Origin: Coriaria nepalensis
Lineage: Eukaryota > Streptophyta > Magnoliopsida > Cucurbitales > Coriariaceae
Direction: 5' to 3'
DNA: 64,000 bases
Assembly: GCA_027186245.1 (NCBI GenBank)
Contig: CP114498.1
Coordinates: 1,557,501 to 1,621,500, forward strand
Shown: positions 43,874-54,047 of the stretch, one piece after another
How the letters are laid out: each line of letters starts with the position of its first letter
Numbering within the stretch: position 1 is the stretch's first letter
Program-made: the position numbers and the translations under genes
Notes under the pieces: generated by a model
Told to the model about the DNA's origin: nothing
Seen by the model: only the letters and a program-made list of their open reading frames with translations
The model's database searches: none

Positions 43874-44741
43874 TAGCCCATAAAATTACCGGGCCAATAA
43901 AATCCGCTTGGGCCTAAAAATCCCACTTTTCGTAAGCCAGACCGGCCTATTTAAAATCGGGCTCACTGACCCGAGCCCATAATTTCTCTCTCTCCCTCTC
44001 TCCGAATTTTTCACAAGCCAATGAAACAAATCAAAGGCAGAGCAGAGGGAGCCACTGAACCAGTCGAAGGATCTGTAAGCTGAGCTCGCTTTCCGACGAG
44101 TTGCACCAATCAGCGGCGTTGCTGCGATGCTTCGAGAACCTATCCTGGATGTGACGTCTTCTACTCTCTTTTTTTTCGTCATTATCACGAACATCTTAGC
44201 TGTTTGCTTTCCGTTTGTATTTTGATTATCGTCTCTTTCCTCCCTGTTTGTTCAAATTCACAGTTTTAGAGAGGCGTACGAGAAGAAGTGTTTGTTTTTA
44301 CTGGAACTTCCCTCACCGAGAATCTGGTATAGTTTCTTTCTTCTTCTTCGTTTATCATGTCGATTTCAAACTGAATCGAGTTTCGATGAAGTTCCTGCCT
44401 TGTGATGATTTCTTCAGTAGCGTCATTCATATTATATCTTTTGGATATGGTTAGCTCCGATTCTCATTGAGGCGCTCTTATTATATCTGGAAAGGAGAGA
44501 AGAGGAAAGGGTTATGCATATGATATCATTGCCTCATACGAATTAGTTTCCCTTTCCTCTGCCTAGCACCTCCTAAGTCTTTAAATTTAAGCTTTCTGAT
44601 AATAGTCTTGGTGCTACCTTCTTCTTTTTTTCTAATTCTCTGAGAAAGAATGGAGATAGTTTCGAAGAATATAAATTAATCTTATTTTTATTTGTTTTTA
44701 TGAAACAGAAGGCAGTTTCAAAAGAATAGAAATTCATAACC
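43874..44741. other. Upstream region of the BSH-like gene
   Basis: No separate gene is supported. The part 44030-44160 has higher GC and could be a transcribed leader. A possible acceptor (TGAAACAG|AAGG) lies at about 44709, 34 bases before the start codon, so a leader intron is conceivable. The open frames on either strand match no family. Confidence 0.4.
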
Positions 44742-45374
44742 ATGATGAAATCCATGGCGTCTGCTTCATCAAAAAATCCCCTCAAGTTCCGGATTCCCAC
44801 TGCAGAGAATCTAGTTCCAATCCGTTTAGACATTGAAATCGATGGTCAAAAATATAAAGATGCATTCACGTGGAACCCTTCTGATCCAGAATCTGAGGTG
44901 GTGATCTTTGCGAAGAGAACAGTAAAAGACTTGAGGCTTCCTCCAGCATTCGTAACACAAATTGCTCAATCAATCCAGACACAGCTTGCAGAATTTAGAT
45001 CATTTGAAGGGTTGGATATGTATACAGGCGAGAAGATTGTTCCCATAAAGCTCGATCTAAGAGTGAATCAAATGATCATAAAAGACCAGTTTTTATGGGA
45101 CCTGAACGACTTGGAGAGCGATCCCGAAGAATTTTCTAGAACACTTTGTAGGGATTTGGGCATTAAAGACCTGGAAGTGGGATCTGCAGTTGCTTTCGCT
45201 ATAAGAGAGCAACTCTATGAGTTTTCGGTTCAGAATGTTGCTACATTAAGAGAAAGCAGGATGAGTAAGAAGGGGCGACGCGGGTTTGATTTTGCTCCGG
45301 TTAGTAGAGCAGGTGTTACTGCAATGGACTTGTATAAGCTGTTCGGTCAGAATAAAAGTAATCATAATTCATAA
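44742..45374 (+). CDS. BSH: SNF5/INI1 homologue BSH-like (SWI/SNF subunit), intronless
   Basis: The protein has 210 residues from one uninterrupted frame. It carries the two SNF5 repeats: RPT1 at about 24-85 (LVPIRLDIEID... FVTQIAQSIQTQL) and RPT2 at about 99-161 (IVPIKLDLRVN... VAFAIREQLYEF), followed by the basic RMSKKGRRG. SNF5 is a core subunit of SWI/SNF chromatin-remodelling complexes, and plants usually have one gene, BSH (BUSHY). The frame is highly conserved with BSH as I remember it but stops at NKSNHNS, about 30 residues short. The missing end is the acidic tail with a VDLLTSEEVDALEA-type sequence. BSH is multi-exon in other plants as I recall, so an intronless copy points to a retrogene. 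There is no clear poly-A tail or target duplication. The intact frame argues against a recent dead copy. Confidence 0.85.
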   Translation: MMKSMASASSKNPLKFRIPTAENLVPIRLDIEIDGQKYKDAFTWNPSDPESEVVIFAKRTVKDLRLPPAFVTQIAQSIQTQLAEFRSFEGLDMYTGEKIVPIKLDLRVNQMIIKDQFLWDLNDLESDPEEFSRTLCRDLGIKDLEVGSAVAFAIREQLYEFSVQNVATLRESRMSKKGRRGFDFAPVSRAGVTAMDLYKLFGQNKSNHNS

Positions 45375-47131
45375 CCAAAATTTCTTTTCAAGAAGAAAGT
45401 AGAAACTCCTAATTAGATGGCTTAAGTTGTCCAAGTAGGTTGGTCGAACTAATTCGTCCACTTATTCTTTATACTTAGGAGGTTAGAAAGGAAAAATTCT
45501 TACATAAGTATAATTTATATACTATTCTGATTATTTAATAAATAAAATTATTTATCAGACTACTTAAATAATGTATTGATCGTATTAATACAAAAAATTC
45601 TCATTTTGAAAGACAATCTTCACAAGCTTTGGCTCATCATAACGCCATTGAAAGAGGCCATAAGTGAAAGTGCAATGTTCATTCAACGGTAGACCATTTT
45701 AATTTCACTCCCTCTTGTTATCACTTCCGATGTTCAATGCACTTATGGGCTTCATGGCTAGTGGAGGATCCCTAACCTGCGCTGGCTTACGGTCGAAAGG
45801 GGGAACCACGTACATAGATAGGTAACTCATTCTCTCTGTTCTAAATTTTTACTAAGTTCTTATGGGAATACTTAAAAGGTTGTTCCGGTGGTAGTAGATG
45901 ACTTTGTAGAATAGATTTGGATTTGGAACTAAAATTCTTAAAGAGTCTCTAATAAGAATCCTGAGACTATCGAGTATCATGTCAACGATCATTTTTCAAT
46001 ATTAACAGATATGTTAAATTTAAAATTAAAATAAAAATTAAAAAATAAAAATAATATTTCATCTTTAGAATATGAAAGTTTGAAATATCAAATGAATTAT
46101 GTTTTTTGAAAATTGATATATCTTAATCGTATATATAATAATTTTAAGTTATATTATTATATATTAAATTAATATTATATATAATTAAAATAAATCGATA
46201 TAATATTAAAAAATATCGAGAAAAATAACAAAGAAAGCGGTGACCATTATGATATGCTCACTTTATAAGTCTTTTTTTTTTTTTTTTTCCTTTTTTTGAG
46301 ATTTCATCATTACAATCATTAGATATGAGCCATGGCTGTTGCAATGGAATCCTACCTAGAATGGTATCCAAGACAAACTAATACAAGCTGTTGGTTGAAT
46401 GAAATTTAACTAACATTTCTAGATCCACAATATTTATATGTGATATTAGATAAGCGTAACACTTTATAGCAAGATGAGTTTATCCCACAGCACCATATGA
46501 TAGCAATGCGTTCCAAACTTAAAATAAACTATTTCTTGAAGATTATCATCCGTTAATCTTAAATTACGTATATATTAAGTCTCTAATACTAACAGTAATT
46601 TAAAATTTAGATAAAGACTCGTTAAATATTAATAATTAAAAATATTTTAGATTAATCCGAATATTATAAAAAATGTACTGAAACAAAAAACGATCCAATC
46701 ATATTAAGTAAGTAAAATAGATTTCTAGCTTAACATAAAATTATGTTTACGTATGCTTTGCTTATTTTTGTAATAGTAATAAGTGATGATTATATTCAAA
46801 TTTTTGTAAATACTTAAGAGTGAAAGTCAATATTGCATTGCATGATGTGATGATGATTAGGAAATAATTGATTTGTATGATATACCAATAATGAGACACA
46901 AATTACTATTCATGCTATTAGTCTAGTCTACTACTAATTAGTGCTAGCTTAGGAATTATATATATGTATGTATATTTTCATGTTTCAAATTTTGGCCAAC
47001 TAATTGTAAGTCATTTGTGAGCAGTGTGGAGTGTGGAACTAAAGGAAAGAATGTCTTTATGATTTTTAAAATCAAATTATTCATGTGAAAGAAAGATGGG
47101 GTTAGAGGTGGTATTCTTAGGAGACTATATG
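45375..47131. other. AT-rich intergenic region
   Basis: I searched downstream of the BSH-like stop for the missing BSH C-terminal exon and did not find it. The rest is AT-rich (46000-46220, 46540-46720) with a T-run at 46271-46288. No gene is supported. Confidence 0.55.
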
Positions 47132-47139
47132 TATAAATA
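47132..47139 (+). promoter_or_regulatory. TATA box of the HMA-domain gene
   Basis: TATAAATA lies 64 bases before the ATG at 47196, so the core promoter survives even though the coding region is shifted. Confidence 0.55.
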
Positions 47140-47195
47140 AATAAGAGGTGGTATTCAAATCAACTAGCTAGCTAGCTATCCTCAATCTTGGTACC

Positions 47196-47830
47196 ATGAA
47201 AAGATTAGATTTTTCTTGTGCATCTCCAGCTTCAATAGCTATATGTTCTAGCCTAGATCATCGTTCTAATATTGTTAACCATGCTCACAAATCCATCAAT
47301 CATGATCACCACAAATATTGTCACCTTCACGGCTCGAAAGGAATCGATAATATCTCTTGACTAATCATGCTCGCTCAGATTCGTGCTTCATTGACAATTT
47401 CTTTTCAAGGGCGACCGATTGGCATGTTTCTGATATGGCATTAGTTCCTCTTGATCACCAACCCAGAACGCCAATTAAGCTACTAAGTAAAACCACGAGC
47501 CATAATCCTCCGGCTCTACGATCATCTTCTTCGGCTCGCAATCATCATGATCAGGTTGGTGTTACACCGTTCATTATTTATCTTAGCAGTTTCATATGTT
47601 TGGGTATACATATATACAGGACTGCTCCAAGTAGTTGCATGCATGGTTTAATTCGTGAACTCCCTTTTCTCAGATCAAAGTTTATACTAAATCGAGTAAT
47701 TAATTAGTTTGGTCTTTGATCAAGTGCAGGTTGTGATTTTGAGGGTGTCATTGTACTGCAAGGGGTGTGAAGCAAAAGTGAGGAAACATATATTTCAAGA
47801 ATGGAAGGTAATAATCAGTGTATCAAATAC

Positions 47831-47864
<34 letters not shown>

Positions 47865-48029
47865 ATACTAATTAGTATCAAAGTTTCCTAACAAAAATGT
47901 GATGGGGGTTCTGCAGGAGTGAGATCATTTAGTATAGAGTTTGAAACAAAGAAAGTGACAGTGATAGGGGACGTGACCCCTTTACGTGTACTCGCCAGTG
48001 TCTCTAAGGTTAAAAACGCACAGCTTTAG
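47196..48029 (+). pseudogene. Heavy-metal-associated (HMA) domain protein, NaKR-like, frameshifted
   Basis: Three exons are recognisable: 47196-47554, 47730-47807 and 47917-48029. Exon 1 opens MKRLDFSCASPASIAICSS, the family start of NaKR-type proteins. Exon 2 has VVILRVSLYCKGCEAKVRKH with an intact CxxC metal site. Exon 3 ends the ferredoxin-like fold (KKVTVIGDVTPLRVLASVSKVKNAQL). Two lesions break the frame. Within about 47351-47362 the opening frame meets a TGA while the following family sequence is in another frame. Within 47793-47803 the exon reads KHIFQEWK, where two extra bases displace the expected M-E-G, and exon 3 then opens GAG TGA. Intact relatives act in phloem ion and long-distance transport. 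The splice sites, TATA box and metal motif remain, so decay is recent, or the assembly contains errors. Confidence 0.8.
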
Positions 48030-48936
48030 TCTCCATCTTCTTCTGAATGGTCAGCATAGTTTGCATGCATAATATTGATTACAATTATACCAGCTAGGTC
48101 TTGTTATTCTTTGCTTTTCTTGCTGTATCGAAATTCCCAGAAGTAATTAGCTTTGTGTGTGTAACAGCAGTTCTTAATTAGGCTCTCTCTCTCTCTCTAG
48201 TTTCTATTGTAAAATGTTTATTTTTGTGGTAAAAGGTCTACTCCAGTAAGAGTCACTGGTTTGCTGATTTCCATTAATTTCCAGATGTTTACTTTACTTT
48301 TATCATCATCAGAGATAGGCTTAAGCCAGTTAGTTGTTGCATATGATCAAAATATGACGAAGCAAATTAAGCTAATTATGTTATAGTTGGACACGGCCAT
48401 TGTTATTGTGACAAGAGAAACTTTCTTGTTAAGGTAAAGAAAATTCAATCAATAAGAAATTACTTCGAAGACTTGCACTTTGAGTAGTAAAAGTCAAAAT
48501 ATTTGCTTTAGATCACACTTGTGTTAGTCTTCGACTTCAAGAAATCTGGATCGTAACAAAGAAGCAGAGGAAAAAAAGAAAAAAAAAGGACATGGTTTTG
48601 AATTTTAAACAGCCAACGACTCCACTTAATTTAATCTGCTCCACTTCTATAACAAATCTCTAGTAGGACTGCAGCTGCTGGTCATAAATTAAGCTCTTCT
48701 CTTTTTATAATCCCTTCAACAGTTCAACTCCAAATCCCAGCTTGCAAACTCTTATTATATTGCCAAAAAAAAAAGAGAAATATAAACTTGGATGTAAAAT
48801 AAGGCCAACTTTAACTTCACAAGAAAAATAACAAGTACATACTCACGAAAGAGTCTCAAAATAACAAGAAAAATACACAAGATAAATAACAAGTTTAACA
48901 TACTTGGAAATTAACCCAACATTTCAATCCTCAGAA
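48030..48936. other. Intergenic sequence and dirigent 3' region
   Basis: No gene is seen. A CT repeat lies at 48184-48199 and A-rich runs at 48560-48590 and 48765-48780. The right end should hold the dirigent 3' untranslated region. Confidence 0.6.
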
Positions 48937-49779
48937 CTAGTAAGCAAGATAAATAGTAAACTGCAAAAGAGTCTCCAATCCATCAGTGTTATGCTGCTGG
49001 CCAATATTTGCAGGAAAGGTCTTCACCGTAGCATACCCACTTGCATTGACAAATTTTCCAGTCCCACCCATAACTGCAATATGAGATTCTGATACTGCAG
49101 TCCTATGAACCCCAAACAGGCTAAGCGTATCAACGTAACCCCCATTCTCAAACATAACCGTAAAAGCCATAGTCTGGCTTGTCCCATCTTCTGAACTTCC
49201 AACATAAAACCCTTGAGCCTTACCCACCAAACCTGACCCAAGCTCATGACCTTCTGTCACTTCATCATCGAAAGCAGTTAATGTTCCGAATAGAAGCTTC
49301 TGGAGAGTCAAACCGGGCGGAAGCTGAAATCCACTGATGAAGTTGTTGTTGTTCCCGTTGTTGTTTTGGATCAGATTGGCTGTGTTCCCACTTAGCCCTG
49401 TTAAGAATGGGATGTTGTTGTTGTTGATGATTCCATTGTTGTTATTGTTCTGTGGGATCCCGTTATTGCCCGGTAGGATGGCACCGTTTGGTTTGGCAAA
49501 TGGGACTTGACCATTGACTGCTGGGTTGGTGACGACACCTGTCACAGCTCTGGCAGATGGGTTTGACCCTCCGAGGATGTCGTGCATGAAGAAAGTCAAA
49601 GGGGGGTGAGGGTCAATGTTGTTGACAATGGGGACAGGCTGGACAGGAAGTGGAGGAGAGACGGGATTTTGGTCCTCGTCAAGTATCCGGACAGAGGCAG
49701 AGGATGTTATGGTGAGAGAAAGAATTAGTAATTGGACTATGGTCTTGAAAGGGGTGGAAATGGATCCAAGGGTTGCCAT
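48937..49779 (-). CDS. Dirigent-domain protein with Asn-rich linker (ESB1-like)
   Basis: The protein has 280 residues from one exon, starting at MATLGSISTP (49779); the longer in-frame start would add 70 residues that hide the signal peptide. A signal peptide covers 1 to about 29, then a Pro-rich spacer. The domain begins at LTFFMHDILGGSNPSARAV (61-79), is interrupted by an Asn-rich stretch at about 105-150, and resumes at LPPGLTLQKLLFGTLTAFDDEVT through the VMGGTGKFVNASGYA block to the C-terminus. Dirigent proteins steer radical coupling of lignin or lignan precursors in the cell wall; the closest type I recall is the ESB1 group needed for the Casparian strip. It has the At1g07730 position in the conserved block. 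A TATA box lies about 90 bases upstream. Confidence 0.92.
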   Translation of the reverse strand: MATLGSISTPFKTIVQLLILSLTITSSASVRILDEDQNPVSPPLPVQPVPIVNNIDPHPPLTFFMHDILGGSNPSARAVTGVVTNPAVNGQVPFAKPNGAILPGNNGIPQNNNNNGIINNNNIPFLTGLSGNTANLIQNNNGNNNNFISGFQLPPGLTLQKLLFGTLTAFDDEVTEGHELGSGLVGKAQGFYVGSSEDGTSQTMAFTVMFENGGYVDTLSLFGVHRTAVSESHIAVMGGTGKFVNASGYATVKTFPANIGQQHNTDGLETLLQFTIYLAY

Positions 49780-49865
49780 AAATTTTTTTCTTTTTTGTGA
49801 AGAGAGATGGAAACACCAATATGGCTTTAGACTTTTAGTTAATGTGGTGAACAGATTGTAATGGT

Positions 49866-49874
49866 TATTATATA
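49866..49874 (-). promoter_or_regulatory. TATA box of the dirigent gene
   Basis: Minus-strand TATATAATA lies about 90 bases upstream of the chosen start at 49779. This also supports that start over the more distant in-frame ATG at 49989, which lies upstream of the box. Confidence 0.6.
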
Positions 49875-50193
49875 GATACAATGATGAACTGAAACATGAG
49901 CAATGGAAACTAAAATTTGGAGAAGATGGAGTTGATGAGATGGAGTAGGTGACAGCAAATCCATACTGTGGCGTGTTAGTTGGTACCAAAAACGGGAAAG
50001 AAAAGAAACGAAAGAGGTATTTAGCTTGTCTTTAAGAAAAATAATTTAGTGTTTCAGAATGTAAATATACCTGTATTAAATTCGGCGCACAAATTATTAT
50101 AGAACTTTCTGGGAGAAGCAATCAGCATATACTCCAGCATGCTTCCATCTCTTGCTCATAGTAGTAATAAATCCCAAAACAGCCGAAAAAAGA
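49875..50193. other. Dirigent promoter and PPR 3' region
   Basis: This short spacer separates two minus-strand genes. Nothing beyond the dirigent upstream region and the PPR 3' untranslated region is seen. Confidence 0.6.
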
Positions 50194-51612
50194 TTATGAG
50201 CCAGAGATCAACTCATTAACAAGCGTACTTGCATCAATATCCTGACCACAAGCATCCATAACTAAATTTTGCCAAGCACTAGCATCAAATTCCATCTTTC
50301 TCTTTTCCATCTCTTCCAAAACAAAGCAAGCACAATTGATTCTCTCACATTTCAAAAGGCCGGAAATTAAGCAAATAAATGTTTGTAAACGTGGATGATG
50401 CTTACTGATCAACATGGCATTAAAGGCTTTCAAGCCACCATCAAAATCTCCAACTTGGCAAAACCCATCAACCAAAGTTCGATAAGTAGCAGCATTTGGT
50501 TCACAACCTCCTATTTGCATCTCGATAAAAAATTTATAAGCTTCCGAGACACTCCCTTCTTTGCAAAGATAATTTATCAGTATATTATAAGTCACAACAT
50601 CAGGTTTAAACCTTCTTTTCTTCATCTCGTTAAGCAAAGATATCGCCTCTTCAATCTCCCCTCTCTTTCCCAAATCACTCATCAAAACACCATAGTTCAA
50701 AAGCTTTGGTTTACACCCTCTATACTCCATATCAAACATTATCTTCTTTGCTTCCTTGTACTTTCCTATAGAGCACAAACCTCCCATTAACAATGCATAT
50801 GTAATCTGGTTTGGATGATACCCCTTCTGAATCATATCCTCAAGCAAACCCATAGCTGAATCCATATCCCCTTTTCTACAAAGAAAACCCAATAGACTGT
50901 TATACGTCACTACACTAGGTTGAACTTGCTTCTCAAGCATTTCATCAAACACACTCTGTGCTTTTATCCACTCGCCTTTTTCAATCCAACCCTTTATCAA
51001 TATATTGTATGAAACCGAATTTGGACGGAAACCCATTTTGTAGGACCGATTAAACAAGTCATTTGCATCATACAACAAATCATTATTAACTAGAGTATTA
51101 AGTAATGCATTGAAGGATTGTAAACCACGAGTGCAATTAAAAGAAGACATATTATGGAAAAGCTGGATGGCCTTCTCAACTAAATGGGCCTTCCCATAAT
51201 GTTGAATCAGGGCAATAAAAAGGGTTTCCTTGCACCTAATATTTTTGTTTAGAACATCACTGAGAAGTACCTCAACAGCTTCAAATTTACGAGAGCGAGC
51301 CAACTTGTAAATGAGAGAGGAGTAAGAAGGGTAATCGTGTTTAAAGCCCATTTGGTTGTATTCATGGAAGAGAGACAAGGCCTCATCTGGTTCTTGTACC
51401 TCTTTGATATTTGTTATGAAAGGAATGAGCCTTCGAAACTTCAGTGTGGGCCTGTGAGGTCGATAATGATATTGGGTGCTGAGTTTTCGGGAATGAAGAG
51501 TATGGGGTAGGTGAAGATGTATGAGATTGATGCAATAGCGAAATAGGATTGGTTTTGTTTGGTTGATTTCTATCATCATATCTATCCACTGCAAAAAGAG
51601 GCTGCTCAACAA
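50194..51612 (-). CDS. Pentatricopeptide repeat protein, P class
   Basis: The frame gives 472 residues from one exon. About ten 35-residue PPR motifs run from about residue 90 to 445, for example VSYNILIKGWIEKGEWIKAQ, VVTYNSLLGFLCRKGDMDSA and VVTYNILINYLCKEGSVSEA. No E, DYW or SMR domain follows, so it is P class. Such proteins bind organelle transcripts sequence-specifically to protect, splice or translate them. The N-terminus is rich in Arg, Ser and Leu (FRYCINLIHLHLPHTLHSRK), fitting a mitochondrial presequence. The start could be M1 at 51612 or the MM pair beginning at 51579; the latter leaves a better presequence. It sits beside the dirigent gene as At1g07740 does in Arabidopsis (recall). 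The RNA target cannot be told. Confidence 0.92.
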   Translation of the reverse strand: MLSSLFLQWIDMMIEINQTKPILFRYCINLIHLHLPHTLHSRKLSTQYHYRPHRPTLKFRRLIPFITNIKEVQEPDEALSLFHEYNQMGFKHDYPSYSSLIYKLARSRKFEAVEVLLSDVLNKNIRCKETLFIALIQHYGKAHLVEKAIQLFHNMSSFNCTRGLQSFNALLNTLVNNDLLYDANDLFNRSYKMGFRPNSVSYNILIKGWIEKGEWIKAQSVFDEMLEKQVQPSVVTYNSLLGFLCRKGDMDSAMGLLEDMIQKGYHPNQITYALLMGGLCSIGKYKEAKKIMFDMEYRGCKPKLLNYGVLMSDLGKRGEIEEAISLLNEMKKRRFKPDVVTYNILINYLCKEGSVSEAYKFFIEMQIGGCEPNAATYRTLVDGFCQVGDFDGGLKAFNAMLISKHHPRLQTFICLISGLLKCERINCACFVLEEMEKRKMEFDASAWQNLVMDACGQDIDASTLVNELISGS

Positions 51613-52854
51613 ACTTAAGTTTCCGCTTGCTAAGGCGTATCGGTACTTATGTTAGTATTTTTCGATCATTCCTGCATCGTCTTCTAGATGCACACTTCCC
51701 TGTACAAAGAAAGCAAGAAGAAATAATTTGGAGCAGAATTTCGATTCAAAAAATGTAGGTTTCAAATTGCTTCAATTTCAAGTGTTGTCCGTTCTCCAAT
51801 TAAAAAAGTAGAACAAAAAAGTATAGATTCAGAAACGTATGTCCATTTTTTTCATAGAAAACCATTAGCTCAGAAATTCCCTTAAGAACTATTCTTAGCA
51901 AACCTCAATATTAAGCCAAGCAGAACAATAAAAATCAACTTTTCATCATTGATGTTTCCCTAACCAAACCACCAAAATAGAAGCTCGCAACAGAGATTAA
52001 GAGGAATAAACCAAACGAACTCACAGTTGAAGAGAGTTGGTGCGCTTCCAAACCTTCCCAGTTAACAGAAGATAGCAGAAGTAAATCAACCTCGCAAATC
52101 AAAAGTAAACCAATAAACGAACAATTTAACTAGTGGCAGTGGCGGATAGTGTCGTCGCCGGTGGATTTCCGGTGAAAGGCACGCGCGCGAGAGAGCGAGA
52201 ATGACTCGAGTGAATCGTCTTGATTTTTATTTATTTTTCCTTCTCTTATTTTTCCTTCTCTTATTTTTCCTTTCTATCAATAAAATTATTAAAATACATT
52301 ATAGTTATATTTCGTCACGTCGACTTGGAAATACATTTCTATTTATTTATTATTATTTTTAATGTTGTAATTTAAGATTTTTTTTGTTTTTTTTTTGTTT
52401 TTTTTAAGGTTTGGGAGTTGGGTACCCAGATGGTATTAATCTCAGAATGTGTTCCATAATTTGACACCATCAGTCAACTGGAGAAAGAGCAGTCACTGTG
52501 AAAAGTGGAAAGCAATGCGATGTCGAGGAAACAATCGTGTTATGGCGATGAACAAAATCCACACATATCGAACATAAGAGCTGATATAACTAACTATTTA
52601 AGAATCATCTAATAATAATTGATCATAAGGGAAATCTCCAAATTGTTATTCAAAGTTATCAATAGAGAGAGGAGAAAAGTATATCTTCCTTATTTCTCTC
52701 CTCTCCTTTCTCCCCCCAACACAAATACTTTAAGACGACACGATTTTGGATTCGTTTATACTTACAATGACAAAACATGAGTCTCAAATCAGTACCCAAG
52801 ATAGCCAAGCATTAAGAAGATGGTCCAAACAGTGTTTTCCCTTCCTCGATATGG
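51613..52854. other. PPR upstream region and intergenic sequence
   Basis: No gene is supported. The PPR promoter and leader lie at the left; a GC-richer patch at 52130-52200 could be an untranslated first exon. T-rich low-complexity sequence is at 52370-52410. Confidence 0.5.
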
Positions 52855-53553
52855 TTATATCCATATCAACAGGCAGAGGAAAAAGATTAGTTCAGCATAT
52901 ACTATTCGACTGAAGCTCAATGCAAAGCTACAAATATCAGGAGTCACAAGAACTCTATCTAGCCTGGGGTAAACTCTGGCCAATCTAGAACGGTTATTAC
53001 AATGAGTAAAAATGGACCTGGTGAGAGGAGGTTCAACAAGACCCGCGGCCTGAATGCAAGACTCAAAATCCATCATTGCAGAGTAGGACGGTTGGATATG
53101 ACCAAGCTTCTCTTAATGAAAACGAACAATGTTGAAATCTCCTCCCCAAATGACAGGTAAGGTGTTGGACTGCATGATGTTCAAAAGAGAAAGCTAAAGG
53201 TCCCTTCTTTCCGACGGGAAGCAACTAGCATATATTACTATCACCAATATTATGACGTTCAACAAAGAAACAGTGCACGCTAAGAATTTTCTATGGGACT
53301 GGATAAGCTGAACCTCGAGGAAATTTTTCCAAAGAAGCCACACCTGACCACCAACATCTTGATTGGAGATAACCATTTGAAGATTAACTTTTCTATTAAT
53401 TGAAATAATGTTAGAATTATCCAGCCAAGGTTCCATCAAACCAATCAACGAGATTTTAGATGTTTTGACAATCCTTTTTAGACGAAAGAGGGTATATGGA
53501 TTACCTATTCCTCTACAATTCCAAAAGAGGAAAGAGTCAGACATGATTAACAT
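52855..53553 (-). pseudogene. LINE endonuclease (EEP domain) remnant
   Basis: This is an endonuclease/exonuclease/phosphatase domain. The WNCRG start box, an LMEPWLDNSN stretch standing where LMET is usual, the GGDFN box and the C-terminal RLDRVLV box are all in order, but the frame is interrupted between 53194 and 53076. In active elements this domain nicks target DNA to prime reverse transcription. Confidence 0.82.
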
Positions 53554-53933
53554 TTAGGGAGGATTCTAAGCCTAGCACCAATGTGTGTGGTGTGACCACC
53601 CACATTCTTAATACCTTTAGGCTTCATTTTTTTTTTATTGACCTGAGTAAACTTCTCCTGATCACTCTGCCCATCTGTCTGGTAACCCCTCTCCACTGCA
53701 CCACCCTTTTGAGAAGATTAGGCATCAGAGCTAGCTTGAGAAGAAACCGTGTTCTGGGAGCTTAAAGGAACAACATCAATATTAATAGCACCGAGAATAG
53801 GAGAAATTTATTCATCACTATAAATAGTAATGTTATTATTTGTCATATTTGGTAATTCTAAATGGGCAGGAGCCTTGGAAGCAGAAATTATCTCCCCCTC
53901 CTCCAAAGACATGTCGAGATCAACAAGAGTTTC

Positions 53934-54047
53934 CTTGTCAGTTTGAACGATCCCAAGGCCGTCCTCCTTGTCCGAGACAATGACGAGTGCCTCATTGTCA
54001 GTATAAACGATCCCAAGGCCATCCTTCTCTTCCGAGATAATGAGCGG
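53934..54047 (-). repeat. Tandem duplication within the LINE linker
   Basis: Two roughly 60-base copies lie head to tail: the plus-strand phrase CGATCCCAAGGCC followed by about 45 similar bases recurs, giving the peptides DGLGIVYTDNEAL and DGLGIVQTDKETL on the minus strand. The copies differ at several bases. Confidence 0.75.

Noticed and set aside
43886..44194. 102-residue minus-strand frame upstream of the BSH-like gene
   Set aside because: The FDLFHWLV and RPVWLTKSG stretches matched nothing I know, and the region is better explained as leader sequence of the plus-strand gene.
45375..46900. A downstream exon supplying the missing BSH tail
   Set aside because: I looked for a VDLLTSEEVDALEA-like frame after the stop and saw none; the region is AT-rich and closed in all frames.
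50395..50790. 131-residue plus-strand open frame within the PPR gene
   Set aside because: It mirrors the PPR repeats on the opposite strand and has no features of its own.
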